Below, piece after piece: positions 1-7,906 of a DNA stretch of 64,000 nt. Each line of letters opens with the position of its first letter. Position 1 is the stretch's first letter. The stretch spans positions 1 through 64,000 of the forward strand of contig CADAZX010000004.1 of NCBI GenBank assembly GCA_902792515.1. The letters run 5' to 3'. A program made the translations under genes and the position numbers. The notes under the pieces were generated by a model. It did not search any database and was not told the DNA's origin. It saw nothing but the letters and a program-made list of their open reading frames with translations. The stretch comes from an uncultured Ruminococcus sp. (GTDB taxonomy: Bacteria > Bacillota > Clostridia > UBA1212).

Positions 1-298
1 TCATAAAACACGTAAAAAAGGTACTTTTTTGTCTTTTTGACAACAAAAAAAGAGGCTGTTACATCCCCGGCAGAATTGCCAGTTTTTTAACAGCCCCCTA
101 TTTATGAACTTGTGCTGCGGCAACGTGTTGCGGTGTTGCGGCACGCAAAATCACGTGAACCCACGCAAAATCCGTATGGAAAAACCGCTGCGGAAGTGGT
201 AAAATATTAAAAATATGTTCTTTTCGCGGCGCGGGAAGCGTTGGCGGAACGAACTGTTGACTTGAACGCATAATTGCGTGCCAGGGAGGCGTATAATA
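1..298. other. Leading intergenic region
   Basis: No coding region is supported here. It holds the leftward terminator at 45-95 and a direct repeat CACGCAAAATC at 142-152 and 162-172 (20-bp period). The ddh ribosome binding site (GGGAGG, 284-289) is at the right end. No confident promoter for ddh was found. Confidence 0.5.
45..95 (-). terminator. Rho-independent terminator-like hairpin read leftward
   Basis: Perfect 8-bp arms GGCTGTTA (54-61) and TAACAGCC (88-95) enclose a smaller GGCA/TGCC hairpin. Seven A residues at 45-51 become a T-run on the minus strand. A minus-strand transcript would therefore end here. No minus-strand gene is visible between this hairpin and ddh, so its source is unknown. 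Confidence 0.6.
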
Positions 299-1282
299 AT
301 GATCAGAGTTGGTATTTCAGGCTATGGGAATTTGGGCAGAGGCGTCGAATGCGCACTGAAGCAGAATTCCGATATGAAGCTCGCGGCGGTGTTTACGAGA
401 AGACCGCCCGAGACGGTGAAGATTCTGACTGAGGGAATTCCGGTTTATCCGGCCTCGGAAATTGCCGCCCACAAAGACGAAATTGACGTGCTTATCCTGT
501 GCGGAGGAAGCGCGACGGACACGCCGCGCCAGACTCCCGAATACGCGAAATATTTCAACGTGGTGGACAGTTTTGACACGCACGCGAGAATTCCGGAGCA
601 TTTTGCGAACGTGGACGCGGCGGCTCGCGGGAGCGGGCACGTGGCGCTCATTTCCGCCGGCTGGGACCCGGGAATGTTCTCGGTCAGCAGGCTCTATTCG
701 CAGAGCATCCTTCCCGAGGGCAGAACGTACACCTTTTGGGGACCGGGCGTCAGCCAGGGCCATTCAGACGCGATCCGGCGCATAGAGGGCGTCAAAAACG
801 GCAAACAGTATACGATTCCGGTGCCTGAGGCCCTTGAGAGCGTGAGGTCCGGCGAAAATCCGACACTTTCAACGCGTCAGATGCACAGGCGCGAGTGCTT
901 TGTCGTTGCCGAAGAGGGTGCCGACAAAGAGCGCATCGAGCGGGAAATCGTAACGATGCCGAACTATTTCGCCGACTACGACACGACGGTTCATTTCATT
1001 TCCGAAGAAGAGTTCAGACGCGAGCACTCCGGAATTCCGCACGGCGGGTTCGTTTTCAGAACAGGCGTCACAGGCGTGAACGGCGAAAACCGGCACGTGA
1101 TAGAGTACAGTCTGAAGCTCGACTCCAATCCGGAGTTTACCGCTTCGGCAGTTGTCGCGTTCGCGCGCGCTGTCGTGAGACTTTATAAAGAAGGCGCTTC
1201 CGGCTGCAAGACCGTTTTCGATATCGCGCCGGCATACCTCTCGCCTTTTTCGGGTGAGGAGCTGAGAGCGCATTTACTGTAA
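299..1282 (+). CDS. ddh: meso-diaminopimelate D-dehydrogenase
   Basis: The 327-residue product matches NADP-dependent meso-diaminopimelate dehydrogenase. This enzyme makes meso-DAP in one step from tetrahydrodipicolinate and ammonia, feeding lysine and peptidoglycan synthesis in the cytosol. The N-terminal Rossmann fold has the dinucleotide loop GISGYGNLGRG at residues 5-15. Family-typical segments SAGWDPGMFS and WGPGVSQGHSDA follow in the middle third. ATG 299 is preferred over an in-frame GTG at 278, because GGGAGG at 284-289 lies 9 nt before ATG 299 and inside the longer version. The length is normal for the family. It stands alone; the potassium genes downstream are unrelated in function. 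Confidence 0.93.
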   Translation: MIRVGISGYGNLGRGVECALKQNSDMKLAAVFTRRPPETVKILTEGIPVYPASEIAAHKDEIDVLILCGGSATDTPRQTPEYAKYFNVVDSFDTHARIPEHFANVDAAARGSGHVALISAGWDPGMFSVSRLYSQSILPEGRTYTFWGPGVSQGHSDAIRRIEGVKNGKQYTIPVPEALESVRSGENPTLSTRQMHRRECFVVAEEGADKERIEREIVTMPNYFADYDTTVHFISEEEFRREHSGIPHGGFVFRTGVTGVNGENRHVIEYSLKLDSNPEFTASAVVAFARAVVRLYKEGASGCKTVFDIAPAYLSPFSGEELRAHLL

Positions 1283-1357
1283 GCGGAGCGTTTTGAAACA
1301 CGTTTTGAAAGACCGGAGCGCCGGAGCATATGGGTGACGGCCGGCGGCGGAACGATT

Positions 1358-2731
1358 ATGAAAGCAAAGAAAATCGACAGGAACGGAACAAAAAAACGCA
1401 GATACGTGAGATTGTCGCACACGCAGATAATCGCACTCGGCTTTCTTATTATGATACTTGTCGGGGCGGTACTGCTCTCTCTGCCTGTTGCCTCGAGGGA
1501 CGGACACGCGACCCCGTTTTTGAACGCTTTCTTTACGTCCGCGTCTGCTTCGTGCGTTACGGGCCTTGTGGTTTACGACACCGCGACGCACTGGTCCCCG
1601 TTCGGGCAGGCCGTGATCCTTCTGCTTATCCAAACGGGCGGCCTCGGGTTCATGACGTTCATAACGTTTTTCTTCATGCTGATGCGCCGGAAGGTCGGTC
1701 TTCAGGAACGGCAAATAATGACGGAGAGCATCAATGCGTCGAGCATCGGCGGCATTTTGGGCATCACAAAGCTGATTTTCTTCGGTACGCTCGGATTTGA
1801 ATCGATCGGCGCGGCGCTGCTCGCGATAAGGTTCATACCGCGGTTCGGTGTCGGGAAGGGCATCTGGCTGTCGGTCTTCCACTCGGTTTCCGCGTTCTGC
1901 AACGCCGGCTTCGACCTGCTTGGACGGGACGGGACGCCGTATTCGTTTACCGAGTACTCCGCGGACCCGCTCGTCAATATTGTAATAATGCTTCTCATTA
2001 TAATCGGCGGACTCGGCTTCCTCGTGTGGGAGGATCTGCTCGTCCACAAATTCAAGTGGAAGAGGTACAAGCTGCAGACGAAGGCGGTCCTCTTTATGAC
2101 GGTATTGCTCGTTTTCGGCGGCGCGCTTTTGTTTTTCATTTTTGAGAGAAACGCGACAGGCGCGGAAATGGGCGTCGGCGAGAGGATATGGACCGCGCTG
2201 TTCAGCTCCGTGACCGCGAGAACTGCCGGCTTCAACACGACAGACACCGCTTCGCTATCGGATCCGTCGATAATTCTGACGTACTTTTTGATGTTCATCG
2301 GCGGCAACTCCGGTTCGACCGCGGGCGGTATCAAAACGACCTCGATCCTCGTAATCTTCGTTTTCGCGTGGTCGGGAATCAGACGCAAGCAGGACGCGAA
2401 CATTTTCGGGAGAAGTCTCAGCGACGGCGCGCTCAGGCAGGCGGTGTACATCTTCTTCATGAACCTTACGATGGCGGTGGTCGGCGCGATGATCATCGGA
2501 ACGATCCAGCCTGTTGCGACGCGCGACATCCTTTTCGAGACGTTTTCGGCGATCGGAACGGTCGGAATGTCGACGGGCGTTACTTCCGGACTTCTGCCGG
2601 TGAGCAGGCTGATTATAATAGTCCTTATGTACATCGGCCGTGTCGGCAGCGTTTCGTTCGGCCTCGCGATGCTTGAGAAGAAGGCGCGCCCGAGAGTCAC
2701 GTATCCGACCGAAAACATCACGGTCGGCTGA
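1358..2731 (+). CDS. ktrB: TrkH/KtrB-type potassium transporter, membrane subunit
   Basis: This 457-residue polytopic membrane protein belongs to the TrkH/KtrB/HKT family and should form the potassium-translocating channel-like dimer of a Ktr system. Repeated pore-loop segments are visible, including SASCVTGL, SAFCNAGFD, TARTAGFNT and GTVGMSTGVT. Each carries the selectivity-filter glycine, as expected for four M1-P-M2 repeats. The regulatory partner KtrA is the next gene. The start is uncertain: GTG 1334 has a GGAG 7 nt upstream, while ATG 1358 has only a weak GGCGG and gives the usual basic N-terminus. The function call does not depend on this choice. Confidence 0.92.
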   Translation: MKAKKIDRNGTKKRRYVRLSHTQIIALGFLIMILVGAVLLSLPVASRDGHATPFLNAFFTSASASCVTGLVVYDTATHWSPFGQAVILLLIQTGGLGFMTFITFFFMLMRRKVGLQERQIMTESINASSIGGILGITKLIFFGTLGFESIGAALLAIRFIPRFGVGKGIWLSVFHSVSAFCNAGFDLLGRDGTPYSFTEYSADPLVNIVIMLLIIIGGLGFLVWEDLLVHKFKWKRYKLQTKAVLFMTVLLVFGGALLFFIFERNATGAEMGVGERIWTALFSSVTARTAGFNTTDTASLSDPSIILTYFLMFIGGNSGSTAGGIKTTSILVIFVFAWSGIRRKQDANIFGRSLSDGALRQAVYIFFMNLTMAVVGAMIIGTIQPVATRDILFETFSAIGTVGMSTGVTSGLLPVSRLIIIVLMYIGRVGSVSFGLAMLEKKARPRVTYPTENITVG

Positions 2732-2797
2732 CGGAGGCTCAAACCTGCCGTGCAGCGCGGTACGGCGCTTTTAAAATTTCGTAAATTTAGGAAAACG

Positions 2798-2826
2798 GTG
2801 ACATTCCCGGAAAAATTTCGTATAAT
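2798..2826 (+). promoter_or_regulatory. Sigma-A-type promoter for ktrA
   Basis: GTGACA (2798-2803) and TATAAT (2821-2826) are separated by 17 bp. This places transcription start about 60 nt before ktrA, so ktrA can be expressed separately from ktrB. No c-di-AMP riboswitch fits in the short leader. Confidence 0.75.
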
Positions 2827-2894
2827 ATTATTACGAAAAGTATTGGACGGCTGAAGTCGCGCAACATCATCCTTTTGAAAGGACGGTTTTTGAA

Positions 2895-3542
2895 ATGAAA
2901 TCATTTTTATTGATCGGAATGGGGTCGTTCGGACATCACCTCTGCCTCAGCATGGCGAAGCAGAGAGACGTTGAAATGATGATCGTCGACAAATCCTCGG
3001 ACGTGCTTGAGGACCTTCTGCCGTACGTGGTCAGCGCCAAGGTGGGCGACTGCTGCGACGAAAAGGTGCTGAGAAGCTTCGGGGTCGACGAGTTCGACGC
3101 GTGCTACGTCTGCATCGGAGGCGACTTCCAGAACAGTATCCAGATCACCTCGCTTTTGAAGGACCTCGGTGCTCGCAGGGTCATCGCGAAGGCGGACGAG
3201 GACGTGCAGGCCAAATTCCTGCTGCGCAACGGCGCCGATCAGGTCATCTACCCCGAGCGCGATATCGCCGAGAGGATCGCCATCACCGCGGGCAGCAACC
3301 GCATTTTCGACTTCATCGAGCTCTCCGAGGATCTCGGCGTGTACGAGGTCAAACCGATGAAAAAGTGGATCGGAAAGACGATCCGCGAGGTCAACGTCAG
3401 GGTCAACTACAACGTGAGCATTCTCGCGTACAGAAAAGACGGCAAGCTCGTGCCGATGCCGTCGCCGGATTATGTTTTTGTGGAGGACGAGCACCTGATG
3501 GTCATCTCGTCCAAGAACGATATTGACGCGATCACTCGCTGA
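2895..3542 (+). CDS. ktrA: KtrA/TrkA potassium uptake regulatory protein (RCK domain)
   Basis: The 215-residue protein has an N-terminal RCK_N Rossmann domain (FLLIGMGSFGHHL at residues 4-16, GGDFQNSI near 76-83, and the TrkA-type PERDIAERI segment near 120). A C-terminal RCK_C domain starts near residue 140. In the Ktr family this octameric ring binds ATP/ADP through RCK_N and c-di-AMP through RCK_C to gate KtrB, and the adjacent ktrB fits that pairing. AAAGGA at 2878-2883 precedes ATG 2895 by 11 nt. The gene has its own consensus-like promoter, so the two subunits need not be made in equal amounts. The mechanosensitive channel downstream suggests an osmoregulation cluster. Confidence 0.92.
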   Translation: MKSFLLIGMGSFGHHLCLSMAKQRDVEMMIVDKSSDVLEDLLPYVVSAKVGDCCDEKVLRSFGVDEFDACYVCIGGDFQNSIQITSLLKDLGARRVIAKADEDVQAKFLLRNGADQVIYPERDIAERIAITAGSNRIFDFIELSEDLGVYEVKPMKKWIGKTIREVNVRVNYNVSILAYRKDGKLVPMPSPDYVFVEDEHLMVISSKNDIDAITR

Positions 3543-3601
3543 ACCGATTTTGAAGGCTTTCCGCGGCTGTGAAACGGTCGGGAAGGCGGAAGAGGGAAAT
3601 T

Positions 3602-4525
3602 ATGGAAGACACTAACAAGAAACAAAAGTCGATGAAACACAGAATCATAAAGATCATCATCGCCGCTGCCATCATGGTCACCACGGGCGTCGCCGCGATG
3701 CTGCTCGGCGCCTTCGGGAACGCGGGACAGATTCTGGGCAGACTGAGAACCGACGGCTACACGATCCTGAAGCTGACCGTTATGGTGGCGTTCCTGATCG
3801 CGATCCTTGAGGTCATCCGCCTCATTCTCGAGTCGGTCAGCCGCAGCCCGAAGCTCAAAAACCGCACCCGGACGATAATCACGGTCACGCTGAGTCTGCT
3901 CAAGTACGCGATCGTTATCGCGGGCATCTGCTGGGGCCTGGCAATCGCGGGCGTGAACACCGGAACGATTTTCGCGGGCGTCGGAATTGTCGCATTGATC
4001 GTCGGCTTCGGCGCGGAGAGCCTCGTTTCCGACCTGGTCACCGGGGCGTTCATCCTTTTCGAAAACCAGTACAACGTCGGCGACATCGTCGAGCTTGACG
4101 GCTTCCGCGGCACGGTCGATTCGATCGGCATCCGCACCACCGGCATTCGAGACGCCGGCGGCAACCTCAAGATCGTCAACAACTCCGACATCAAGAACAT
4201 CGTCAACCGTTCCGAACACGGCTCCGTGGCGATCTCCACGGTCGGCATCTCCTACAAGCTCAGCCTCGAAGAGGTCGAAAAGAAGATTCCCGCGATCCTC
4301 GAGAAGATCAAGGACCGCAACGCCGACGTTTTCACCGGCGCCGTGGTCTACCTGGGTGTGGAGGATCTGGCCGACTCCTGCGTATTGCTGAAGTTTAAGG
4401 CGGAGGTCGACGAAAAGAACATTTTCGCCGGCAGAAGGCTGCTCAACCGCGAGCTGAAGGTGTGCTTCGACGAGAGCGGAATTGAGATTGCGTATCCGCA
4501 ACTCGATTTGCACATGAAGCAGTAA
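3602..4525 (+). CDS. mscS: Small-conductance mechanosensitive channel, MscS family
   Basis: This 307-residue membrane protein has an N-terminal hydrophobic helix (about 17-35), a second near 53-73 and a third near 99-121. The pore-lining MscS helix follows, rich in Gly and Ala (FAGVGIVALIVGFGAESLVSD). After it comes the beta domain with FENQYNVGDIVELDGFRGTVDSIG in pieces, and a C-terminal alpha/beta vestibule. MscS channels release solutes on hypo-osmotic shock. ATG 3602 is chosen because GAGGG lies just upstream; an in-frame GTG at 3569 lacks such support. It lies 59 bp after ktrA, so co-transcription is likely and would join potassium uptake and osmolyte release. Confidence 0.9.
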   Translation: MEDTNKKQKSMKHRIIKIIIAAAIMVTTGVAAMLLGAFGNAGQILGRLRTDGYTILKLTVMVAFLIAILEVIRLILESVSRSPKLKNRTRTIITVTLSLLKYAIVIAGICWGLAIAGVNTGTIFAGVGIVALIVGFGAESLVSDLVTGAFILFENQYNVGDIVELDGFRGTVDSIGIRTTGIRDAGGNLKIVNNSDIKNIVNRSEHGSVAISTVGISYKLSLEEVEKKIPAILEKIKDRNADVFTGAVVYLGVEDLADSCVLLKFKAEVDEKNIFAGRRLLNRELKVCFDESGIEIAYPQLDLHMKQ

Positions 4526-4570
4526 TCGCTGATTTTCGGCTCAGAAAATCGCGACCTTACAAAACGCCGC

Positions 4571-4639
4571 CGCAGTTTTATGTTGGCGGTTCGAGCGATT
4601 CCGCGAAGCGGTCAAGTGAGAGACGCAACATAAAATGCG
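4571..4639. repeat. Long inverted repeat (cruciform or structured RNA)
   Basis: Left arm 4571-4585 (CGCAGTTTTATGTTG) and right arm 4626-4639 (CAACATAAAATGCG) are complementary except for one extra base. The 40-nt loop contains a smaller CCGC-GAA-GCGG hairpin. No T-run follows, so it does not read as a simple terminator of mscS. Confidence 0.6.
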
Positions 4640-4779
4640 TTTCCGGAACGAGGTATAAATTTAGACGATGTACGGTTAACAAAGTGCCTGCGGCGGATTG
4701 CTGCGGCCTGCTTTTCGAGAGCTCCCCTCTCGCAGTACCTTCGTACAGCTTCGGGGTCGCGCTCGAAAAAATAGCTCGA

Positions 4780-4873
4780 AACTTAGCGATTACTGAGTCT
4801 CGCAACTTAGCGATTACTGAGTGATTGAAATTTTTCGATTACTGAGTGACAGAAAACTTAGCGATTACCGGAT
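4780..4873. repeat. Degenerate tandem repeat, four units of 24-26 bp
   Basis: The core CTTAGCGATTACTGAGT occurs at 4782-4798 and 4806-4822. A diverged copy with CGATTACTGAGT lies at 4836-4847, and another with CTTAGCGATTACCGG at 4857-4871. The spacing is 24, 25 and 26 bp. The array ends 37 bp before the start of the next gene, so it sits in its leader or promoter region. Confidence 0.75.
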
Positions 4874-4910
4874 GCACGGGATTTAAACTTCCTGTCAATT
4901 GGAGAACGAA

Positions 4911-6278
4911 ATGGACGAAAAACCGTTCCGAAACGAATATACGCGTGACGGCGCTCTCAGGGAGGTCCGCGACCGCAGGGACGAGTACGGCTGCCCGAGA
5001 GGGAATCTTTTCGAGTACCCTCAGCCCGCGCCAGAATATGCGGCTCCGGGAAGGGAGTTCTTTGACGACGCCGGCGAGTTTGCGCGCGAAGGGGCGGAGA
5101 CGGCCGATCCGGGAACCGAGATAAGAGATCCGGGTGCCGGCGCTGCGCAGGAGACCGTTCCCGTTGCGGGAGAAGGCGGTCAGGGGCGTGGCGGCAGGAA
5201 CGCGAAAGAGGCGGAAGGCGCGGGGAAGGCGGCTGTTAAAAGGTCGGCCGCGAAGCATGCGGCGTTCGTCGCGAGAGCGGCAGCGCTGGTTGTTTCTGTC
5301 GTGATCATCGGCGTCGTGATAGCCGAATCGGGTTCCTCGGTGGCGCTTTCCGAGTTCTTTTCGAATTTTCTGTACGGCGAGCACAGCGGCCATCACGGCG
5401 AGTATTGGGACGATCCGTGGTTCGGCGGCATAGACGACATTATTCCCGGGAACTCGTATAAGTTCCTGGATTCGGTTGCGGCGGACGTCTATTCACGCCT
5501 TGAGGACGGCGATTTTCTCGGTGCGGCGGTAATTATTTCCGAAAACGAAAAAGAGCTCACGGAGGGCTTCTCCAAGCTCACCTTGTCAAGCGCGTATATC
5601 TACTACGACGGCGAAAAGGTTGTGAATGACACCGGTATTAACCTGATCCGGATGAAAATCGGGTACTTTTTTTACAACGACGAAGACACCGGTGAGGAAA
5701 GGGTCCACCTTTTGTTTGAAACAAAGGAACATAATACGGGGACTCCGGGGATGGTGCGCATAATGACAGCCGCGGGCGACCAGTACCGCTGCTTTGAGGG
5801 CGAACTCGACGAAAACAAAAACTCGCCTCACGCCACAAGGCTCGTTTTCAACTATTTCGCCGACGGAAGGATCGTGAATCTCGCCATGAAGGTCGAAGGG
5901 GCGCTGACGGGCGGAATTTACACAGGCGAGGTGACGGATTATTCCTACGACCGGAATAACGACTCGACCGTTCCCGAGGGGGCGAGATTTGACGACCTCG
6001 TGCCGAAGGCACATGTGGTTTACCGTCTGACGCCGCGCGGAACGTTAAGCCTCGCCGACGTGGAGTACAGGGAGTTTGACACCGACGCGGAATTTATGAG
6101 GCAGAGCGAGTACGACTACGGCGTCGTTGAAGACGACGATTCCCGCCACATCCTTGTGCGCGGTTCGTCCGAAAGCTCGGAAAGCGGCTCGACGAATTAC
6201 TATTATACGTACATTCTGAGGGGAGACGAGACGGACGAGCTGTTCAACCTCGGGGAGTTCCTGGATACCATGTGGTGA
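4911..6278 (+). CDS. Single-pass membrane protein, unrecognised
   Basis: This 455-residue protein matches no family I recognise. Residues 1-110 are hydrophilic and rich in Glu, Gly, Ala, Arg and Pro. One membrane helix lies at about 118-138 (AAALVVSVVIIGVVIAES). The remaining 315 residues are acidic and rich in Tyr and Asp, with alternating beta-strand character, and are probably extracytoplasmic with a type II topology. ATG 4911 is supported by GGAG at 4901-4904. A TTG at 4899 is in frame but overlaps that site. It is probably monocistronic, with a repeat array in front and a strong terminator behind. A surface sensor or secretion-related protein would fit, but nothing shows that directly. 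Confidence 0.75.
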   Translation: MDEKPFRNEYTRDGALREVRDRRDEYGCPRGNLFEYPQPAPEYAAPGREFFDDAGEFAREGAETADPGTEIRDPGAGAAQETVPVAGEGGQGRGGRNAKEAEGAGKAAVKRSAAKHAAFVARAAALVVSVVIIGVVIAESGSSVALSEFFSNFLYGEHSGHHGEYWDDPWFGGIDDIIPGNSYKFLDSVAADVYSRLEDGDFLGAAVIISENEKELTEGFSKLTLSSAYIYYDGEKVVNDTGINLIRMKIGYFFYNDEDTGEERVHLLFETKEHNTGTPGMVRIMTAAGDQYRCFEGELDENKNSPHATRLVFNYFADGRIVNLAMKVEGALTGGIYTGEVTDYSYDRNNDSTVPEGARFDDLVPKAHVVYRLTPRGTLSLADVEYREFDTDAEFMRQSEYDYGVVEDDDSRHILVRGSSESSESGSTNYYYTYILRGDETDELFNLGEFLDTMW

Positions 6279-6348
6279 GACTTTTTGCGCGCGGGACATG
6301 CTGACGTTTAGGAACGCACATAAAACGCAAAAATGATAAACGGAAAGC

Positions 6349-6391
6349 GGGGGCGCCGCCTTGTTGCAACGGGGCGGCGCCCCCTTTATTT
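6349..6391 (+). terminator. Strong Rho-independent terminator
   Basis: Perfect 12-bp arms GGGGGCGCCGCC (6349-6360) and GGCGGCGCCCCC (6373-6384) with a 12-nt loop are followed by TTTATTT. It ends the 4911-6278 transcript and insulates the sugar operon promoter just downstream. Confidence 0.9.
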
Positions 6392-6409
6392 AAGGAGCCG
6401 CCCCGCGTA

Positions 6410-6438
6410 TTGACTTCGGGGCGGCGGAATTGTATAAT
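6410..6438 (+). promoter_or_regulatory. Promoter of the sugar operon, inside an inverted repeat
   Basis: TTGACT (6410-6415) and TATAAT (6433-6438) are 17 bp apart. The -35 lies in the loop of a dyad, GCCGCCCCG (about 6397-6405) and CGGGGCGGC (6417-6425). That dyad could act as an operator or simply repeat the arm sequence of the preceding terminator. Confidence 0.8.
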
Positions 6439-6490
6439 CAAACCGGTAAAAAAGACCGGCGGCGGGAAGCCGCGGAAGGGGATTTTTGAT

Positions 6491-7888
6491 ATGAAGAAGA
6501 CTGTTTTTGCGCTGTGTTTTGGAAACCGCGGGTTTATGCCTGGCGAGCTCATTTTGGGGGCGCGCGACGACATGGTGAAGGCTGTGACGGACGCGGGCTA
6601 CGATTATATTATTATGGACGCGGACGCGACAAGGTACGGCGCGGTCGAGACGCGTGACGAGGGGCGGCTGTACGCTTCGTGGCTCAAGGAGCACAGGGGC
6701 GAGTACGACGGCGTGATCTTTTCGATGCCCATTTTCGTGGACGAGAACGGCGCGGCGGAGGCGCTCAGGGACGCGGGCGTGCCGATCCTTCTGCAGGCCT
6801 ACCCGGACGAGATCGGGAAGATGGATTTTCAGCACCGCCGCGACGCGTATTGCGGAAAGTTTTCGGTCACCGACGTTTTCACGCAGTACGGGATCCCGTT
6901 CACGGTGCTAAAGCCCCATGTCGTGCACCCGCTTTCACCTAAATTTAGAGAAAATATCGACGAGTTCGCGGCGGTGTGTCGCGTCGTGAACGGCATGAAG
7001 CGCTTTACGGTCGGCTGCATCGGCGCGAGAACGACCGCGTTTAAGACCACGCGTTTTGACGAGATCGCGCTTCAAAAATACGGTATCACGGTCGAGTCGT
7101 TCGACCTTTCCGAACTCGTCTACAACGTCGGGAAGATGAAAACCGACGCGCGCGTGGAGGCGAAGATCGAGCGGCTGAAGAACTACACGAACTGCTCGCT
7201 CGTTCCCGACGGCAACATGGAGACGCTGGCCAAGATCAGCTGCGCGATCGACGACTACATTGAGACGTATCACCTTGACGCGCTGACGCTCCGCTGCTGG
7301 AACGAGATGGAGACGATTCTGAGGGTCTGCCCGTGCGTGCTGCTGTCGGAGCTCAACGACCGCGGCATCGTTGCGTCGTGCGAGATCGACCTCTGTTCGG
7401 CCATCACGATGCGCGCCATGAACCTGGCGTCCGGCCTTCCCACGGCGGTTCTTGACTGGAACAACAACTACGGCGAGGACGAGAACAAGGTCATCCTTTT
7501 CCACTGCGGACCGGTCGCGCAGACGCTCATGACAGGTCCCGGAACAGTTACCGAGCACAAGATGTTCGCGAAGGGCGACCCGGGCAGCGGCTGGGGTTCG
7601 AACGAGGGTCGCATCAAGGCGTTCCCGATGACGTTTTCGAACTGCCAGACAAAGGACGGCAAGCTGATCGTCTACGTTTCCGAGGGGCGCTTTACGGGCG
7701 AACCGATCGAGGATGAGTTTTTCGGCTGCGGCGGCGTCGCGGAGATCGACGGCCTTCAGGACAAGCTTCTGAAGCTGGCGCGAGGAGGGTTCAAGCACCA
7801 CACGTCGGTCGGCGTGGGACATATGAAAAACGTGCTCGAGGAGGCTTTCAGAGTTTACCTCGGGTACGAAATGATCGAAATAGACTGA
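6491..7888 (+). CDS. L-fucose/L-arabinose isomerase-family protein
   Basis: The 465-residue product resembles the fucose isomerase-like sugar isomerases (COG2407 type). These interconvert an aldose and a ketose with a divalent metal. The N-terminal half has alternating alpha/beta segments (DYIIMDAD, YDGVIFSMPIF, VGCIGARTTAF). The C-terminal half has the family-like stretches RCWNEME, CEIDLCSAITMRAMNLASGLP and DWNNNYGEDENKVILFHCG, with candidate acidic metal ligands E and D. It is first in an operon with a kinase, an epimerase-like protein and an aldolase, so it should supply the ketose. AAGGGG at 6476-6481 supports ATG 6491. The substrate cannot be read from sequence. Confidence 0.75.
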   Translation: MKKTVFALCFGNRGFMPGELILGARDDMVKAVTDAGYDYIIMDADATRYGAVETRDEGRLYASWLKEHRGEYDGVIFSMPIFVDENGAAEALRDAGVPILLQAYPDEIGKMDFQHRRDAYCGKFSVTDVFTQYGIPFTVLKPHVVHPLSPKFRENIDEFAAVCRVVNGMKRFTVGCIGARTTAFKTTRFDEIALQKYGITVESFDLSELVYNVGKMKTDARVEAKIERLKNYTNCSLVPDGNMETLAKISCAIDDYIETYHLDALTLRCWNEMETILRVCPCVLLSELNDRGIVASCEIDLCSAITMRAMNLASGLPTAVLDWNNNYGEDENKVILFHCGPVAQTLMTGPGTVTEHKMFAKGDPGSGWGSNEGRIKAFPMTFSNCQTKDGKLIVYVSEGRFTGEPIEDEFFGCGGVAEIDGLQDKLLKLARGGFKHHTSVGVGHMKNVLEEAFRVYLGYEMIEID

Positions 7889-7906
7889 GATTAATTGAGA
7901 CCAAAA

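Larger units (their letters stand above)
4526..4910. other. Repeat-bearing intergenic region
   Basis: This 385-bp gap between mscS and the next gene holds the inverted repeat at 4571-4639 and the tandem array at 4780-4873. Between them is an AT-rich stretch (4651-4690) that could hold a promoter, but no convincing paired hexamers were found. No coding region is supported. Confidence 0.6.

Noticed and set aside
2732..2894. c-di-AMP riboswitch upstream of ktrA
   Set aside because: The leader after the promoter is only about 60 nt, too short for a ydaO-type element.
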